From contig NZ_VJZZ01000008.1 in NCBI RefSeq assembly GCF_009659535.1, forward strand, positions 126,001-190,000: a DNA stretch of 64,000 nt. The letters run 5' to 3'. Shown here one piece after another: positions 1 to 8,627 of this stretch. Below the pieces are notes generated by a model. That model saw only the letters and a list, made by a program, of their open reading frames with translations. It did not search any database and was not told where the DNA came from. The position numbers and the translations under genes are program-made. The stretch's first letter is position 1; the number at the start of each line of letters is the position of its first letter. This DNA comes from Aggregicoccus sp. 17bor-14 (GTDB lineage: Bacteria > Myxococcota > Myxococcia > Myxococcales > Myxococcaceae).

Positions 1-46
1 TCGGCAGGGACGTCGGAGCAGAGAGGGTGTGAGTGCGGGAGCGCAT
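1..46 (-). CDS. 5' end of the next operon gene (partial)
   Basis: The stop codon of the giant TPR gene and an ATG share one base (TGATG at 44-48), and the frame stays open to the window edge, giving about 15 residues that begin MRSRTHTLSAP. Such an overlap is typical of translational coupling inside an operon. In the Nfs and Glt systems of Myxococcus the D gene is followed by E, so a lipoprotein or TPR E-type protein is a reasonable guess, but nothing in these residues identifies it. Confidence 0.45.
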   Translation of the reverse strand, partial: MRSRTHTLSAPTSLP

Positions 47-3000
47 CAGCGGGCCTCCTCGAGGAGCGCCGTGGGCGCGGGCTGCTGCGCGGCGGACGGC
101 GTGCTGCTGCCGTCCGTGGGCTTGGGCGGCACAGGCGCCGCGGCGGGCGCGGCCGCGGGCACGGGCTCGGCCTTGGCGGAGCCGGTGGCGGCCTCGTCCG
201 GCTGCTTCTCCACGCCGGCGGTGGCGAAGAACTCGCTGCCGCGGTACGGCACCTCGCGCACCCGGGCGTAGCGGCCCGGCTGGTACTTGTTCATCTGCTC
301 CTGCGCGGCGAGCGTCCACTCGTCGTAGAGGGCGAGCTCGTAGGCCTTGGACAGCCCCTTGTCGAGCGCCTCCTGGGCCTTCTCCTCGAGCGGCATCGAG
401 AGGTTCTCCAGCTCGGTGCGGTAGAGCTCGGTCTGCTCCTCGTCCAGGCCCTTGGGGTCCGGCGACTCGACGATGTTGCGGGCGAAGTCCGCGTACGCGA
501 GCCCGATACGGGTGAGCGAGGCGATGGCCCACTCACCGGCGCCGGTGTTGAGCACGTCGATGTAGGCCTTCTCCAGCCGCTGCATCTCGCGCTGCTTGGC
601 GAGCAGGTCGCGCTTGAGCGTGGCCACGCGGTTGAGCTTGATGTCCGTGAAGGTCTTCCACTCGGGCTCCACGGCGAGGAAGCGCGCGTGGGCGTAGGCG
701 TCCAGCACGCTCACGTCCTTGCGGGCGTCCGCGCTGAGGCGGGCCCAGCCGCGCACCAGCTCCCCCTGCACGCGCTCGGCGTCCGGCAGGTTGCGGCCCT
801 GGCGCAGGGCGAGCATCTGGCGGTACTTCGCCACGTACACCTTGCCCGGCGTGGTGCGCGGGTCGTGCGCGTAGGTCTCGGCGAAGCGCTCGAAGGCGCG
901 CGCCGCCTCGCCCCACTTCTTGTCCTTCTCGTGGACGAGCGCGATGTTGTAGGCGATCTCCGGCACGTCCTTGCGGTCCTTGAAGCGCGAGAGGTACGTG
1001 TTGTAGGCGCTGATCGCCTTGCCGGACTCGCCCACGCCCTCCCACCAGAGGCCGGCGTTGAAGACGGCGTCCGCCACCCACTTCTCGGCCTTGGCGAGCT
1101 CGCTCTTGCGCACCTGGGCCTGCTCGGCCTTCTTCTGCGCGAGCGCGTCGTCCGCGGCGGGCTTCGCGTCCTTGCCCTTCTGCTTGCTCTCCGCCTGCTC
1201 CTTCACCGCGGCGTCGTAGGCGGCGACGAAGGCCTCGTACATGGCGGCGGACTTCTTGAACTCGGCGGTCTTCTCGTAGAACTGCGCGAGCGTGTAGCGG
1301 GCCTGCAGCGCGTAGGGGCTCTTCGGGTGGTCGCGCAGCAGCTGCTCGCCGGCGGACACGCCGCGGTCCAGCTGGTTCGCCTCCTGGAAGATGACCATGG
1401 CGCTGGTGAGCGCGCGGTCGGCGTTCTCGCTCTTGGGGAACTCGGCGACGAACTTGAGGAACTCGTCCGCGGCCTTCGCCGGGTTCTTCTCCTTCAGGTA
1501 CACCACCTCGTGCACCCACTTGTACTGGCTGCCCTCCACCACCGAGGCCACGCGCTTGGCGAAGTCCGGGTTGTTGCGGGTCAGCTTCTTGTTCGCGAGG
1601 AACTTGCGGCTGAGCGCGTTGAGCTCGCCCCACTCCTGGCGGGTCTCGAGCACGTACATGGTGAGGTCGGCGGCGTCCTGGCTGCGCTTCTCCTCGGGGA
1701 ACTTCTCGATGATCTCCCCGAAGCGGCGCGCCGCGTCCACGAAGTGGTTGCGATCGTAGAGGATGACCGCGGCCTGGTAGCGCAGGTCGATCTCGTCCTT
1801 GTTGTTCGGGTAGAGGCGGTTGTACGTGTCGCAGGCGGCCACGAGCTTCTGCTCGAACTTGCTCAGGGGCTGCTCCTCCACCTGCTTCGCGTCGCGCTTG
1901 ACCAGGCGGCCCTGCTTCTCCATGTCCCCCTTGTCCTTGCGCTCGTTGACCTTCTCGCCGTCCTTGAGGTTGCTCTTGGCGAGCTCACCGCGCTCGATCT
2001 TCACGAGCTTGTCGTAGGCGAGCACGGCGGCGTAGGCGGCCTTCTCCCGGTAGCTCTCGTTGCTGGCCTCCTTCGCGCTCTCGCGGTCCGGGATCTTGAA
2101 GGCCACCACCTGGTCGTAGGCCTCGGCGGCGTGGTCCCACTCCTCGAGCGCCCAGAGGATCTCGGCGTAGAAGAAGCGCAGGTTGAAGGCGCTGTCCGCG
2201 ACGTACTCGGGGTTCTCGCTGCTGGCGAAGGCGTCCACGTACTGCTTGTAGATGTCGCGGGCGAGCCGGTAGGTCTCCACCTGGCGCGTCTTCTGCGCCT
2301 CCTGGTGGTACTCGGTCACCATGGTGCGCATCGCCTCTTCCGTCACGCTGAAGGCGTTGCGCAGCACGGGGGCCTGGCCCTCGTTGGCCTTCCACCACTC
2401 GCCGCCGGGGCGGTAGAGGTCGACCATCTTCTTCATCTCGGTGCGCACCTGGGCGCGCTGGCGCAGCCCCTCGTGCGCCTTGACGATGGCCTGCTGGAAC
2501 TCGGGCGCGTCCGGTCCCATGGGGGACTCCTGGATCAGCACCCGGTAGATCTTGATCGCGCTGTCGAAGTGGCCGCCCTCGTCCGCGAGCCCCCCGGCCG
2601 TCTTGGCGAGCAGCCGGTTGCGCTTCTTCTCCGGCGCCTTCTGGCGGAAGTAGCTGAGCGCCTCGTCCGGGCGGTTCATCTGCACGTAGAAGACCGTGAG
2701 ATCGTTGAGCGCCTCGGTGCGCAGGTTGGCGAGGTTGTGCTCGGGCGAGTCCGCGTAGTCCACGACCTCGTAGAGCTTCTTGAGGCCGGCCTCGAGCTCA
2801 CCCGAGTTGTAGTCGCACCACGCGAGCTTGTAGACCGCGTAGGCGTAGATCATCGGGGTCTTCGACTCGCGCGCCTTGAGGAAGTTCTCCCGCGCCTCGG
2901 TGAGCTTGTTCTTGTCGAAGTAGTAGTTGCCCAGCTGGATGTACGCGTGCGGCGTGAACTCCGACTGGGGGAACTCCTGGATCAGCGTCTGGTAGCGCTT

Positions 3001-3654
3001 CACCGACTCGTCGCGCCGGTTGAGCTCCTCCAGGTTGTAGCCCACGGCGAAGAGCACCTCGTCGCGGCGCTCGTAGTCCGGGAACTCGGTGAGCAGCTGC
3101 TCGTAGAGCTTCATCGTCTCGGCGCGGTAGCGCTCGCTGCCGCGGTGATCCGCCTGGGGCGCCTCGCCCTTGTCGCCGCGGGCGACGGCCGCGTCGTAGG
3201 CCTTCTCGGCCTCCTTCTGCTTCGCCATCTCCAGGCTGTAGAGGTACTTGGACTTCTCCAGGTACAGCTCGGAGAGGTGGTAGATCATCGCCGCGCGCGC
3301 GGGGCTGCCCGGCTCGAGCTTCGCCACCAGGCGCTTGAGCCCTTCGATGGCCTCGTCGCGCTTGCGGTCCGCGAGCGCGCCGCGCTTCGCGTCCTCGATG
3401 CGCGGGATCTCCCCGAACTTGGTGTTGCTCACCATGCGCGCGGGGCCCTGGCGCTCGGGCGCCTCGGGCACGGCTGGCGCCTTCGGCGCCTTCGCCTTCG
3501 CAGGCTTGCTCGCGGTCTCCTTGGCCGCGCTCTCCTTGGCCGCCGCCGCCGCGGGCTTCTTCGCCCGCCGCTGCTGCGCCTCCGCCTCCCCCACCCCCCC
3601 TGCCGCGAGCGCAACGCCCACTGCCAGGGCACCGAACCGAAGGACCGCCTTCAT
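46..3654 (-). CDS. Giant periplasmic TPR protein, NfsD/GltD-like
   Basis: The 1202-residue product opens with a signal peptide (basic start, hydrophobic core, AEAQ at about residues 24-27). A Lys/Ala/Pro-rich stretch to about residue 65 follows, then a very long series of tetratricopeptide repeats (many A..Y..F..F P.S..A or D.A..R.A motifs) and a Pro/Ala-rich C-terminus. The length is close to that of the GltD (AgmU) and NfsD proteins of Myxococcus xanthus (about 1200 residues, from memory), and the position downstream of two beta-barrels and a C-type TPR protein matches the nfsA-B-C-D order. In that model it is a periplasmic scaffold linking inner- and outer-membrane parts of the machinery. 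An AGGAG lies ahead of the ATG. A 207-base spacer separates it from the upstream gene, so co-transcription is likely but not proven. The TPR identity is firm; the Nfs/Glt assignment rests on context. Confidence 0.8.
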   Translation of the reverse strand: MKAVLRFGALAVGVALAAGGVGEAEAQQRRAKKPAAAAAKESAAKETASKPAKAKAPKAPAVPEAPERQGPARMVSNTKFGEIPRIEDAKRGALADRKRDEAIEGLKRLVAKLEPGSPARAAMIYHLSELYLEKSKYLYSLEMAKQKEAEKAYDAAVARGDKGEAPQADHRGSERYRAETMKLYEQLLTEFPDYERRDEVLFAVGYNLEELNRRDESVKRYQTLIQEFPQSEFTPHAYIQLGNYYFDKNKLTEARENFLKARESKTPMIYAYAVYKLAWCDYNSGELEAGLKKLYEVVDYADSPEHNLANLRTEALNDLTVFYVQMNRPDEALSYFRQKAPEKKRNRLLAKTAGGLADEGGHFDSAIKIYRVLIQESPMGPDAPEFQQAIVKAHEGLRQRAQVRTEMKKMVDLYRPGGEWWKANEGQAPVLRNAFSVTEEAMRTMVTEYHQEAQKTRQVETYRLARDIYKQYVDAFASSENPEYVADSAFNLRFFYAEILWALEEWDHAAEAYDQVVAFKIPDRESAKEASNESYREKAAYAAVLAYDKLVKIERGELAKSNLKDGEKVNERKDKGDMEKQGRLVKRDAKQVEEQPLSKFEQKLVAACDTYNRLYPNNKDEIDLRYQAAVILYDRNHFVDAARRFGEIIEKFPEEKRSQDAADLTMYVLETRQEWGELNALSRKFLANKKLTRNNPDFAKRVASVVEGSQYKWVHEVVYLKEKNPAKAADEFLKFVAEFPKSENADRALTSAMVIFQEANQLDRGVSAGEQLLRDHPKSPYALQARYTLAQFYEKTAEFKKSAAMYEAFVAAYDAAVKEQAESKQKGKDAKPAADDALAQKKAEQAQVRKSELAKAEKWVADAVFNAGLWWEGVGESGKAISAYNTYLSRFKDRKDVPEIAYNIALVHEKDKKWGEAARAFERFAETYAHDPRTTPGKVYVAKYRQMLALRQGRNLPDAERVQGELVRGWARLSADARKDVSVLDAYAHARFLAVEPEWKTFTDIKLNRVATLKRDLLAKQREMQRLEKAYIDVLNTGAGEWAIASLTRIGLAYADFARNIVESPDPKGLDEEQTELYRTELENLSMPLEEKAQEALDKGLSKAYELALYDEWTLAAQEQMNKYQPGRYARVREVPYRGSEFFATAGVEKQPDEAATGSAKAEPVPAAAPAAAPVPPKPTDGSSTPSAAQQPAPTALLEEAR

Positions 3655-3730
3655 GCGAGCTCCTGCTCTGAAATGACGCCAGAAGCTAAGAGCGCCCCCC
3701 CGGTCTGAGAAGTGCTACGGCCGACGCGAG

Positions 3731-3825
3731 GGGCAAGATTTTGCCCACCGTGCGCGGGGGACTTCCTGCACTGAACGCACGAACGCACCGCAGCCCCGGG
3801 ATGCCTGTCCGGGACGGCGGTGCGT
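3731..3825. repeat. Two inverted repeats in the C-D spacer of the Nfs/Glt-like operon
   Basis: One hairpin has 9-bp perfect arms (ACGCACCGC at 3783-3791 and its complement at 3817-3825) with an extra CCCGG/CCGGG pairing inside. A second, GGGCAA-GATT-TTGCCC, lies at 3731-3746. A tandem GAACGCAC also lies beside the first. No T-run follows on the minus strand. These could attenuate or stabilise the operon message between the two TPR genes, or mark an internal promoter/operator. Confidence 0.5.
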
Positions 3826-3861
3826 CGGGTACTGCACAGGGCTGCGAGGCCCCTGGAGCGC

Positions 3862-5418
3862 CTACTCCTGCGCGCGCGCGGGGCAGCCGCGCTTGAGCGT
3901 GTACTGGTAGTAGCCGATCTCGTCGATCCAGAACTCGCCCTGGAACTTCCAGTAGTTCCAGTCCGCGCCCGGGATCTTCGGGCGGTAGAGCGACTGGCGC
4001 GTGAGCAGCTTCTTCTGGTCCACGCCCTGGGCGAGCAGGTCCTTCTCGTCCAGCGCGGTCTGCACGCGGATGATCTCCGTCTGGTCGCCGAAGGTGCGCA
4101 GGTTGTCCGCGGCCTCCTTCAGGCGGCTCTTGGCGAGCGTGCCGCCCACCTGCTGCAGCGTGGTGCGGTTCGCATCCAGAGCGGCCACGGACTCGGGCGC
4201 CATGCGGCTGCCGCGCCAGGCGCCCACGTTGGAGAAGGCGCGCTTCTCGGCGTCGATCTGCCCCAGCGTGCGGATCACGCCCTGCACGCGCTCGTTGTTG
4301 CGGATCCACAGGTACACCGGCCGCGGCAGGCGCTTGGTGTCCGCGCCGGAGACGAGGTCGAACACGGCGGTGGGCTGGGTGTCGTCGCCGAGCAGCGGCT
4401 TGATCTGCGTGAGCATCGGCTCGTAGAGCTGCTCGAAGGCGGCGAGCGCGGTCTTCGACTCGTCGAAGAGGCAGCTGTAGTAGTAGACGGTGGCCTTGAG
4501 GATCCACGACTCGGGCTGGAAGGCGCCGGCGAACTGCGGGGCGTGCAGCGCCTGCAGGCTGCCCAGCGCGCCGCCGAAGTCCTCGTTCTGGAAGCGCGCG
4601 AAGCCGTTCTCGAAGAGCGCCTGGTCCCAGTAGGTGCTGTAGCGCGGCACCGCCTCGTAGGCGCGGCTGGCCTCGGCGTACTCGCCGCGGCCGTAGTGCA
4701 GGCGGCCCAGGCCCAGCAGCGCGAGCTCGCGCGTGCGCTGCCCGTCCTGCTGCTTCGGGTCCTTCACGTCCACCACGCTCTGGAACGCGGCGAGCGCGGC
4801 TTTGTCCAGCGCCTCCTTCTCACCGGGGCGGCCGGGGAAGCGCGGGTCCGCGAGCACCACGCCCAGCAGGTAGCGGCTCTTGGCGAACACGCGGCTGCCC
4901 TGGGGCACCGCCTCGAGCAGCGCGCGCGCCTGCTCGAACTGGCCGCGGCGCTGGTGGATGGAGGCCACCAGGTAGTTGATGCGCGCGAGCGTGTCCGGCT
5001 TGAGCTTCACCCAGCGGTCCTTCGCGTCCTCGGTGTAGGCCTGCGCGAGCACGTTGGGCACCAGGTTCTGCTCGTCCAGCAGCGCCTGCATCTGCACCAG
5101 CCCCTCCACCGCCTCCAGCTGGAAGGGGTGCGAGGGGCCCTGGTTCACGATGGAGGCGAAGCCGAGCAGCGCGCTCACCGGCAGGCGGTGGCGCGCGAAG
5201 CTCTGCGCGAGGTACAGCTGGGCCTTCTGCGCGGAGGCGACGTCCGCCGTCTGCGCGGCGACGTCGTAGAGCAGCGGGGCCGCAGCCTCGTCGTTGCCGG
5301 CGTCGTAGAGCGCCAGCGCGCGCTGCAGGGTGGCGGCTTCCTGCTGCGCGAGCGCCGGCGTGGGCGCGAGCGCTGCGAGGGCACAGAGCGAGAGGGTCAG
5401 GGCGAGCAGTCGGTTCAT
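3862..5418 (-). CDS. Periplasmic TPR protein, NfsC/GltC-like
   Basis: The 518-residue protein has a classic signal peptide ending ALAQ at residue 25, so it is predicted to be periplasmic. The body is alpha-helical TPR-like (for example around residues 140-175 and 225-290). An unusual aromatic C-terminal patch at about residues 480-510 carries WNYW, FWIDEIGYYQY and a single late Cys. The gene starts 10 bases after the stop of the upstream beta-barrel gene. In M. xanthus, GltC is a TPR protein that works with the outer-membrane barrels GltA and GltB, and NfsC is its spore-coat paralogue. The order barrel-barrel-TPR is the reason for the call; sequence-level homology could not be tested here. 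Confidence 0.75.
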   Translation of the reverse strand: MNRLLALTLSLCALAALAPTPALAQQEAATLQRALALYDAGNDEAAAPLLYDVAAQTADVASAQKAQLYLAQSFARHRLPVSALLGFASIVNQGPSHPFQLEAVEGLVQMQALLDEQNLVPNVLAQAYTEDAKDRWVKLKPDTLARINYLVASIHQRRGQFEQARALLEAVPQGSRVFAKSRYLLGVVLADPRFPGRPGEKEALDKAALAAFQSVVDVKDPKQQDGQRTRELALLGLGRLHYGRGEYAEASRAYEAVPRYSTYWDQALFENGFARFQNEDFGGALGSLQALHAPQFAGAFQPESWILKATVYYYSCLFDESKTALAAFEQLYEPMLTQIKPLLGDDTQPTAVFDLVSGADTKRLPRPVYLWIRNNERVQGVIRTLGQIDAEKRAFSNVGAWRGSRMAPESVAALDANRTTLQQVGGTLAKSRLKEAADNLRTFGDQTEIIRVQTALDEKDLLAQGVDQKKLLTRQSLYRPKIPGADWNYWKFQGEFWIDEIGYYQYTLKRGCPARAQE

Positions 5419-5428
5419 GGCGTGCCCC

Positions 5429-6628
5429 CTAGAAGAGGATGGAGAAGCCGGCGTAGAAGCTCACGACGTTGAGCACGTCGCTGGAGGGCTCGGCGATGAG
5501 GTCCTGGGCGAGCGGCAGATCCTCGCGCAGGTTCTTGTCGGTGCCGGACTGCGTCCCGTCGAACTCCTCGCGCTTGCAGCTGCCGCTCAGCTGCAGGCTG
5601 CCGAAGTCGGTGCCGTTGCGGTTCGCCTCGGACATCGTAGTGATGTCCGCGAGGTTGCAGCCGTTCACGCGGTCCACGCGCGCGGTGTAGACGAGGTCGC
5701 GCGCCTCGAGCCGCAGCGCGAAGCGCTTGCCCAGCTGCACGCGGAAGCCGCCGCCCACGGTGCCCAGGAAGCGCTGGCCCGTGTCCGCGTAGCGCGCCGG
5801 GTCGTGCACGGTGCCGCCGTCCACCTCGCGGTCCACCTCGGGGCGCAGCAGCACCTCGGTGGAGCCGATGCCCGCGCCGCCGCTGAGCACCAGGCTGAAC
5901 TGGCCCAGGATGCCGTCGTAGAATGCGAACTTGCCGTAGAAGGGCGTGACCTCCACGCCCGCGGTGGCGCCCCACTTGAGCAGCAGCGAGCTCGCCGCGA
6001 GCCCGGACGCCGCCGCCTTGTCGCGCAGCTCGTCCACGAAGGCCGTCTCGGCGGTGCGCCAGTGGTACTGCCCGGACAGCTGCAGCGCGAGGTTCTCCTG
6101 CAGGTGGTAGATGTACTGCGCCGCGCTGCCCGCGTGGGTGGTGTACTTGCCGTTCACCTGCACCACGGCGGGAAAGAGCGCGAGCTCGTGCTTGCCCGCG
6201 TCCGCGAAGCGCTTCTTCTGCACCACGTGCACGGCCACGTTGGGGTTGTAGAGCGGCGCGCCGCTCACCAGCCGCTGGGAGGCCGGGTCCTCGATGGCCT
6301 CGCCCTGCAGCGGGTCACCCGATGCGGCGTCCGAGGTCGGAGCATCGGAGGCCTGCGCCGCCGGGGCGTCCGGCTCGGCGGGTGGCGCGCCCTGGGTCGC
6401 GGCGTCCGGGTCATCGGACGGCGCGGCCTGCGCCGCGTCCGCGGGGGGCGTGGCGGGCTTCTTCGCGGGGGTCTGCTCGGGCACGGCGGTGCCGAGCGCG
6501 CGGGGCTCTTGGGCGGCCGGCGCGGCCGGGGCGAGCTGCGCCGCAGGGGCGGCAGAGGGCTCGGCCGCGCGGGCGACCTGGGCGTGCGCGGCGGCGGGAA
6601 GGAGCGCGAGGATCAGGAGCGATCGCAT
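5429..6628 (-). CDS. Outer-membrane beta-barrel protein with Ala/Pro linker, NfsB/GltB-like
   Basis: The start at 6628 gives a short signal peptide ending AAAHAQ, 8 bases after the upstream stop; longer in-frame extensions read as non-coding. Residues about 20-105 form a low-complexity Ala/Pro/Asp linker. The remaining ~290 residues show alternating polar and aromatic strands typical of a myxobacterial outer-membrane barrel, and the protein ends in a terminal Phe (SILF), the usual barrel-insertion signal. Two cysteines near residues 335 and 360 could form a disulfide in a loop. It sits between a second barrel and the C-type TPR protein, as expected for the Nfs or Glt outer-membrane module. 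Confidence 0.75.
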   Translation of the reverse strand: MRSLLILALLPAAAHAQVARAAEPSAAPAAQLAPAAPAAQEPRALGTAVPEQTPAKKPATPPADAAQAAPSDDPDAATQGAPPAEPDAPAAQASDAPTSDAASGDPLQGEAIEDPASQRLVSGAPLYNPNVAVHVVQKKRFADAGKHELALFPAVVQVNGKYTTHAGSAAQYIYHLQENLALQLSGQYHWRTAETAFVDELRDKAAASGLAASSLLLKWGATAGVEVTPFYGKFAFYDGILGQFSLVLSGGAGIGSTEVLLRPEVDREVDGGTVHDPARYADTGQRFLGTVGGGFRVQLGKRFALRLEARDLVYTARVDRVNGCNLADITTMSEANRNGTDFGSLQLSGSCKREEFDGTQSGTDKNLREDLPLAQDLIAEPSSDVLNVVSFYAGFSILF

Positions 6629-6636
6629 AGGCAGGG

Positions 6637-7461
6637 TCAGAAGAGGAAGGTGTAGCCGAGGTCGAACTGCACGATGTGCTGCAGCCCCGGGTGCGGCTCG
6701 AAGGTGCCGGTCTCCTGGCCCGCCTCGTAGAGGGCGCGCTCCAGGTTCACGCGGTAGCTGTCGCGGAACACCCAGTCGCGCAGCTCGAGCCGCACGCCGT
6801 GGTGCTGCCCGACGAAGAAGCGCAGGCCCCACGCGGCGCTCACCACCGGCGCGGTGCGCGAGTCCTTGGCCCAGTAGGTCTCGGTGGCGCTGGAGCGGTC
6901 CTCCGGCACCGTGCGGTTGTCACAGATGCCGCGCGCGCGGTCGACCACCTGGGTGCAGACCAGCAGCGACTCGCGGCTCAGGCGCGCCATGCCGCCGCCC
7001 AGCCACAGGTAGCTCTGGAAGTGCACGGGCAGCTCCTCGAGCAGCGAGAGCTTGCCGTACACCGGCGCCCAGCGCAGCCCGCCCACCACGTGCGCGCCCA
7101 TCTCCCAGAGGTCCGAGAGCTCGTCCACGGCCTGGGTGTTCTCGCTGCGCTGCGAGAGGTACTGCTCGGCCACCGAGTCCGCGAGCCCGGTGTGGCGGCT
7201 CGCCGCGTAGCCGGCGCGCCCCTCGATGGCGAGCGACTCGAGCAGGTTGTAGGCGAGCCCCGCGTCGAAGACGTAGTGCGCGGTGAGGCGCGTGGTCACG
7301 TTGGCGCCCGCGCTCACCGAGGCCTCGAGCCGGTTCTTCACCGAGAAGAGGCGGTTGCGGACGACGACGTTCTCGAGGACCGCGTCCTGCTGCGCCTCGG
7401 CGCGGCTGGCCGCGAGGCAGAGGGTGAGCGAGCTGAGGACGGCAAGGAGGCGTGCATTCAT
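6637..7461 (-). CDS. Outer-membrane beta-barrel protein, NfsA/GltA-like, first gene of the operon
   Basis: The 274-residue protein starts at the ATG at 7461, the first codon giving a signal peptide (ending SRAEAQ). It then shows amphipathic strands such as LEASVSAGANVTTRLTAHY, and it terminates in LGYTFLF, a C-terminal aromatic typical of outer-membrane barrels. Two cysteines (around VCTQVV and ICDN) are spaced for a loop disulfide. It resembles the myxobacterial outer-membrane barrel family that includes GltA, GltB, NfsA and NfsB. As the first gene of the leftward operon, its promoter should lie in 7462-7690. Confidence 0.75.
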   Translation of the reverse strand: MNARLLAVLSSLTLCLAASRAEAQQDAVLENVVVRNRLFSVKNRLEASVSAGANVTTRLTAHYVFDAGLAYNLLESLAIEGRAGYAASRHTGLADSVAEQYLSQRSENTQAVDELSDLWEMGAHVVGGLRWAPVYGKLSLLEELPVHFQSYLWLGGGMARLSRESLLVCTQVVDRARGICDNRTVPEDRSSATETYWAKDSRTAPVVSAAWGLRFFVGQHHGVRLELRDWVFRDSYRVNLERALYEAGQETGTFEPHPGLQHIVQFDLGYTFLF

Positions 7462-7791
7462 AGAGTCAGGCGCGGTGCGGCTCGCGAGCTGCGGGGGTGC
7501 GACCGGTCTGTGCGTGGAAGAGGCGGCGGCGCGCTGGTGCGCAGGCGACCCTCCGTGGCGCATCCATCTGGGCATCCCCTGCCCCGTGGGCAAGGTGAGA
7601 CCGTCCGTAGCACGCGGCCTTTGCGCGCCCCCGCCGCTTTTCGCGCCCACTCGCCAACGTTTGCAGCGGCGGACACTTCGCGCGCCCCGAGCCCGCAAAA
7701 GCGAACGCCCCGCCCGGATCCTCAGGGAGGAGCCGGAGCGGGGCGTGCACATCACCCGGGCGCGGGGAGCGCCCGGAGTAGAGGCTGCGGA
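7462..7791. other. Intergenic region between rplC and the Nfs/Glt-like operon
   Basis: These 330 bases hold the rplC terminator at the right-hand side and must hold the leftward promoter of the barrel/TPR operon. I could not find a convincing sigma-70 or sigma-54 promoter on the minus strand. Open frames here lack credible start sites and look like shadows. Confidence 0.5.
7705..7746 (-). terminator. Rho-independent-type terminator of rplC
   Basis: ACGCCCCGC at 7705-7713 pairs with GCGGGGCGT at 7738-7746, with further CCGG pairing inside after a one-base bulge. In the direction of rplC transcription the stem is followed by TTCGCTTTTGC, a short T-rich tract. Confidence 0.7.
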
Positions 7792-8463
7792 CTAGCCGCG
7801 GGCCGCGGCGTGCTGGGCGCGCAGGGCGACCTTCACGCTGGGGCGGATGTAGACGATGGCGTTGTTGTGGCCGGCGACCGCGCCCTTCACGAGCAGCAGG
7901 CCCTTCTCGGCGTCCACGTCCACCACGGTGAGGTTCTGGGTGGTGACCTGCTCCACGCCGTAGTGACCGGGCATCTTCTTGTTCGGGTACACGCGGCCGG
8001 GCGTCTTGCGCTGGCCGATGGCGCCCGGGTGACGCTGGTACTCGTGCGTACCGTGGGTCTTGGTCTGCGAGCCCTTGAAGTTCCAGCGCTTCATGACGCC
8101 CGCGAAGCCGCGGCCCTTGGTCACGCCGGTCACGTCCACGAGCTGGCCCTTGGCGAACATGTCCGCCTTGACCGCCTCACCGACGTTGAAGCCCGCGGCC
8201 TCCTCGGCGCTCACGCGGAACTCGCGCACGTGGCGGCGCGGAGCGGCGTTGGCCTTCTTGAAGGAGCCGATCTGAGCCTTGCTCAGGCTCTTCTCGCGGA
8301 TCTCCCCGTAGCCCAGCGTCACCGCCGAGTACGCGTCCTTCTCCGGGGTACGCTTGCCCACGACCTGGCAGGTGGTGACGTCGATCACGGTCACCGGAAC
8401 GAGGTTGCCCTCGTCGTTGAACACCTGGGTCATGCCGATCTTCTTGCCAATGAGACCCTTCAC
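7792..8463 (-). CDS. rplC: 50S ribosomal protein L3
   Basis: The 223-residue product is a full-length bacterial L3. It begins MKGLIGKKIGMTQVF and carries the diagnostic KGRGFAGVMKRW loop followed by the HGTHEYQR and KMPGHYG segments that reach the peptidyl-transferase centre; the Gln in the GAIGQR context is the residue methylated by PrmB in other bacteria. What is odd is the setting. L3 normally sits second in the S10 operon between rpsJ and rplD, but here it has unrelated neighbours, its own AT-rich promoter and its own terminator. It may be a relocated sole copy or a second paralogue; the window cannot decide. Confidence 0.97.
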   Translation of the reverse strand: MKGLIGKKIGMTQVFNDEGNLVPVTVIDVTTCQVVGKRTPEKDAYSAVTLGYGEIREKSLSKAQIGSFKKANAAPRRHVREFRVSAEEAAGFNVGEAVKADMFAKGQLVDVTGVTKGRGFAGVMKRWNFKGSQTKTHGTHEYQRHPGAIGQRKTPGRVYPNKKMPGHYGVEQVTTQNLTVVDVDAEKGLLLVKGAVAGHNNAIVYIRPSVKVALRAQHAAARG

Positions 8464-8499
8464 GTCGTCCTCACTGCGAGCGCCCGTGGCGCGAAAAAT

Positions 8500-8528
8500 T
8501 CAATAATTACAACAACTTGGCCCGTCAA
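8500..8528 (-). promoter_or_regulatory. Candidate sigma-70 promoter of rplC
   Basis: On the minus strand TTGACG (8523-8528) is followed after exactly 17 bases by TATTGA (8500-8505), in a patch much richer in A/T than the surroundings and about 37 bases upstream of the rplC ATG. The -35 matches consensus at 5 of 6 positions; the -10 is weaker. Confidence 0.5.
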
Positions 8529-8627
8529 ACGCCCCACGGGCGGCGGGAAGCGGCGCAATGTAGCAGCTGTACCCCCCACGTCAAGCGCCCTGAATGGAGG
8601 GCGCCCCGGGGCGTGCGTCCCTGGGGA

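Noticed and set aside
688-3708. A 1006-codon open frame opposite the giant TPR gene
   Set aside because: Composition is Leu/Val/Arg-rich without domains, typical for the antisense frame of a GC-rich gene; the minus strand has a signal peptide and TPR repeats.
7500-7690. A sigma-54 promoter for the Nfs/Glt-like operon
   Set aside because: No TGGCAC-N5-TTGCA-like match at correct spacing on the minus strand.
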